A DNA stretch of 6,241 nt from Methanomicrobiales archaeon (lineage in GTDB: Archaea > Halobacteriota > Methanomicrobia > Methanomicrobiales > JACTUA01): positions 1 through 6,241 of the forward strand of contig JAJRCO010000272.1 in the NCBI GenBank assembly GCA_028678905.1. Reading direction: 5' to 3'. Below, piece by piece: positions 5,397 to 6,241 of this stretch; position 1 is the stretch's first letter, and each line of letters starts with the position of its first letter. The notes beneath the pieces were generated by a model. The model did no database searches, was not told the origin of the DNA, and was given only the letters and a program-made list of their open reading frames with translations. The position numbers were made by a program, and so were the translations under genes.

Positions 5397-5558
5397 ATGC
5401 ACATTTACCCCAAAGCAGATGGGGAGAGATTGGATAACTACCTCTTAATCCGGAATAGACCGGGGGTAAGCATCACGGTTCCTTCTTGTTTCACGGTAAC
5501 TATATCATTAATGATGTACACGGTGAGATTATGCCTCGGAATCAGCCAAAGAAGGTAA
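5397..5558 (+). CDS. Possible 53-residue small ORF overlapping the next gene start, doubtful
   Basis: The ATG follows GAGGT (5384-5388) at an 8-base spacing, one of the better Shine-Dalgarno matches in the window. The frame (MHIYPKADGERLDNYL at the start) ends inside the DUF1579-like gene, overlapping it by 28 bases in another frame. The C-terminal part overlaps the likely promoter of that gene and has little protein-like pattern. It may be a short upstream ORF that couples to the next gene, or chance. Confidence 0.18.
   Translation: MHIYPKADGERLDNYLLIRNRPGVSITVPSCFTVTISLMMYTVRLCLGISQRR
5501..5508 (+). promoter_or_regulatory. TATA-like box before the DUF1579-like gene
   Basis: TATATCAT lies about 26 bases before the ATG at 5531, spacing that fits a leaderless start. 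However GGTGA (5522-5526) just before the ATG could act as a ribosome binding site if transcription begins further upstream. Confidence 0.4.
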
Positions 5559-6058
5559 CAAAGCCATCTCCATGGACACCCACCACTGTTCGGCCCGGCC
5601 CGGAACTCATCGCACTCTCCCGCTTTCTCTGGGATGGAACCTGGACTGGCACCGTAGAGGCCGGAGGAATGGGCCCCGGTTCGCCCGAGATGGACGGGAA
5701 GGGAAAGGCGATCTGTGAACGGATCATGGACGGACTCTGGATCTCCTGCCGATTCACCCAGGATCAATTTGTGAGGGGAAAGAAGGCGCTGACTTGGAAC
5801 GCTGTGTTCATCGCCGGATGGGATGTAAGGGCGCAGGAATACCGGGCGGTCGGTGTGGACAGCAATGGGTCCGCCTTTATCTTTCGGGGAGAGATCCAGG
5901 GAGATCAGCTAATCATGGAATCGATGGGAGACGGCCCGGTGAAACTGCGGTTCACCTGGGATGCACGCGACCCTGAGGCCATGACCTGGAGAAACGAGAT
6001 GTCCGTCGGAGGAGAATCCTGGACCCTGATTGAGGAATATACCCTGTATCCGGCGTGA
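5531..6058 (+). CDS. DUF1579-like small beta-barrel protein
   Basis: This 175-residue soluble protein resembles the DUF1579 (calycin-like barrel) family, although I place it by pattern only. After a basic, proline-rich N-terminus it shows LWDGTWTG (33-40), a glycine-rich strand pair, GLWISCRF (68-75), AGWDVRAQEYRAVGVDSNG (95-113), a GEIQGDQL strand turn (120-127) and LRFTWDARDPEAMTWRNEMS (139-158), with many strand-like alternations and conserved tryptophans. No signal peptide or membrane segment is present. Relatives have no agreed function; a small-molecule binding barrel is conceivable. ATG 5531 is chosen for its GGTGA and TATA spacing; a TTG at 5486 in the same frame would add 15 residues of poor sense. 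It stands alone, with a T-tract after it, and is probably monocistronic. Confidence 0.7.
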   Translation: MPRNQPKKVTKPSPWTPTTVRPGPELIALSRFLWDGTWTGTVEAGGMGPGSPEMDGKGKAICERIMDGLWISCRFTQDQFVRGKKALTWNAVFIAGWDVRAQEYRAVGVDSNGSAFIFRGEIQGDQLIMESMGDGPVKLRFTWDARDPEAMTWRNEMSVGGESWTLIEEYTLYPA

Positions 6059-6064
6059 AATGAA

Positions 6065-6071
6065 TTTTTTT
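6065..6071 (+). terminator. T-tract terminator after the DUF1579-like gene
   Basis: A run of seven T begins seven bases after the stop codon, without a clear hairpin. This is the archaeal style of intrinsic terminator and separates the gene from the secreted protein that follows. Confidence 0.55.
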
Positions 6072-6157
6072 GAGATTGAAAGTCGATATCCCTTTCGTAG
6101 TCGAGGAGGATTACATTAATAAAGAAGCAAGAATATGCATTGACGGGGAGTGATTTG

Positions 6158-6241
6158 ATGAAGAAAGTAGCTGTTATTCTCCTAATTTTGCTCATACTCT
6201 TAAACTTATGCGGTGTGGCCCTGGCCAAGGTCGATGAACCC
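6158..6241 (+). CDS. N-terminus of a secreted or exported protein, cut by the window edge
   Basis: Only 28 codons are present. They show a classical Sec signal peptide: MKK, then a hydrophobic core from V4 to about V20, and an ALA site (21-23) where cleavage would leave a mature chain starting KVDEP. C18 is not in a proper lipobox, because leucine precedes it. The ATG follows GGGGAG (6145-6150) at a 7-base spacing, a good ribosome binding site. A TATA-like TTAATAAA lies at 6116-6123. The mature protein is outside the window, so no function can be given. Confidence 0.75.
   Translation, partial: MKKVAVILLILLILLNLCGVALAKVDEP

Larger units (their letters stand above)
4972..5530. other. Long AT-rich intergenic region with inverted repeats and no convincing gene
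   Basis: About 560 bases separate the small membrane protein from the DUF1579-like gene. Codon structure like that of the neighbours is missing and base composition is lower in GC. It holds the T-tract terminator, an imperfect hairpin at 5140-5159, an 11-base inverted repeat (5193-5203 with 5276-5286), an outer CGGCGG/CCGCCG pair, a perfect 14-base palindrome at 5345-5358, and two weak small ORFs. No tRNA, rRNA, CRISPR or insertion sequence is recognisable. It could hold a non-coding RNA, regulatory DNA or the remains of decayed genes. Confidence 0.6.

Noticed and set aside
5438..5767. Minus-strand frame of 109 codons over the DUF1579-like gene start
   Set aside because: It is antisense to a better supported gene and covers the likely promoter of that gene, without protein pattern.

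Overview
The window looks like a chromosomal segment of a methanogenic archaeon, probably of the Methanomicrobiales. The evidence is a nitrogenase-like gene pair and a DUF169 gene (both common in methanogens), archaeal TATA-like boxes placed about 25 bases before several start codons, and bare T-tract terminators. Coding regions are fairly GC-rich and the gaps between genes are distinctly AT-rich. The lineage is inferred from this style, not from a marker gene.

Left part (1-1723, minus strand): two overlapping genes encode a nitrogenase component 1-like pair. A complete D-like (alpha) subunit is followed by a K-like (beta) subunit that runs off the left edge. Both keep all three cysteines that anchor the P-cluster in nitrogenase, and the D-like subunit keeps the cysteine that binds the active-site cofactor. 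The histidine cofactor ligand and the catalytic histidine of true nitrogenase are both replaced by tyrosine. This points to a nitrogenase-like reductase of unknown substrate and not to an N2-fixing enzyme.

Divergent promoter region (1724-1940) and DUF169 gene (1941-2738, plus): the gap holds TATA-like sequences for both directions and a GGAA-N6-TTCC palindrome resembling the NrpR nitrogen-repressor operator. The DUF169 protein is cysteine-rich, uncharacterised, and may be co-regulated with the reductase.

Middle (2905-4971, plus): an ABC-2 type exporter, with the ATPase and permease translationally coupled through an ATGA overlap, followed closely by a four-helix small membrane protein that may also have its own promoter.

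Right part (4972-6241): about 560 bases without a convincing gene contain a T-tract terminator, several inverted repeats, a perfect 14-base palindrome and two weak small ORFs. A DUF1579-like small soluble protein (5531-6058) with its own terminator follows, and then the start of a secreted or membrane-anchored protein that runs off the right edge. The most interesting elements are the reductase pair with its altered active site, the possible nitrogen-regulated operator in front of it, and the structured intergenic region.
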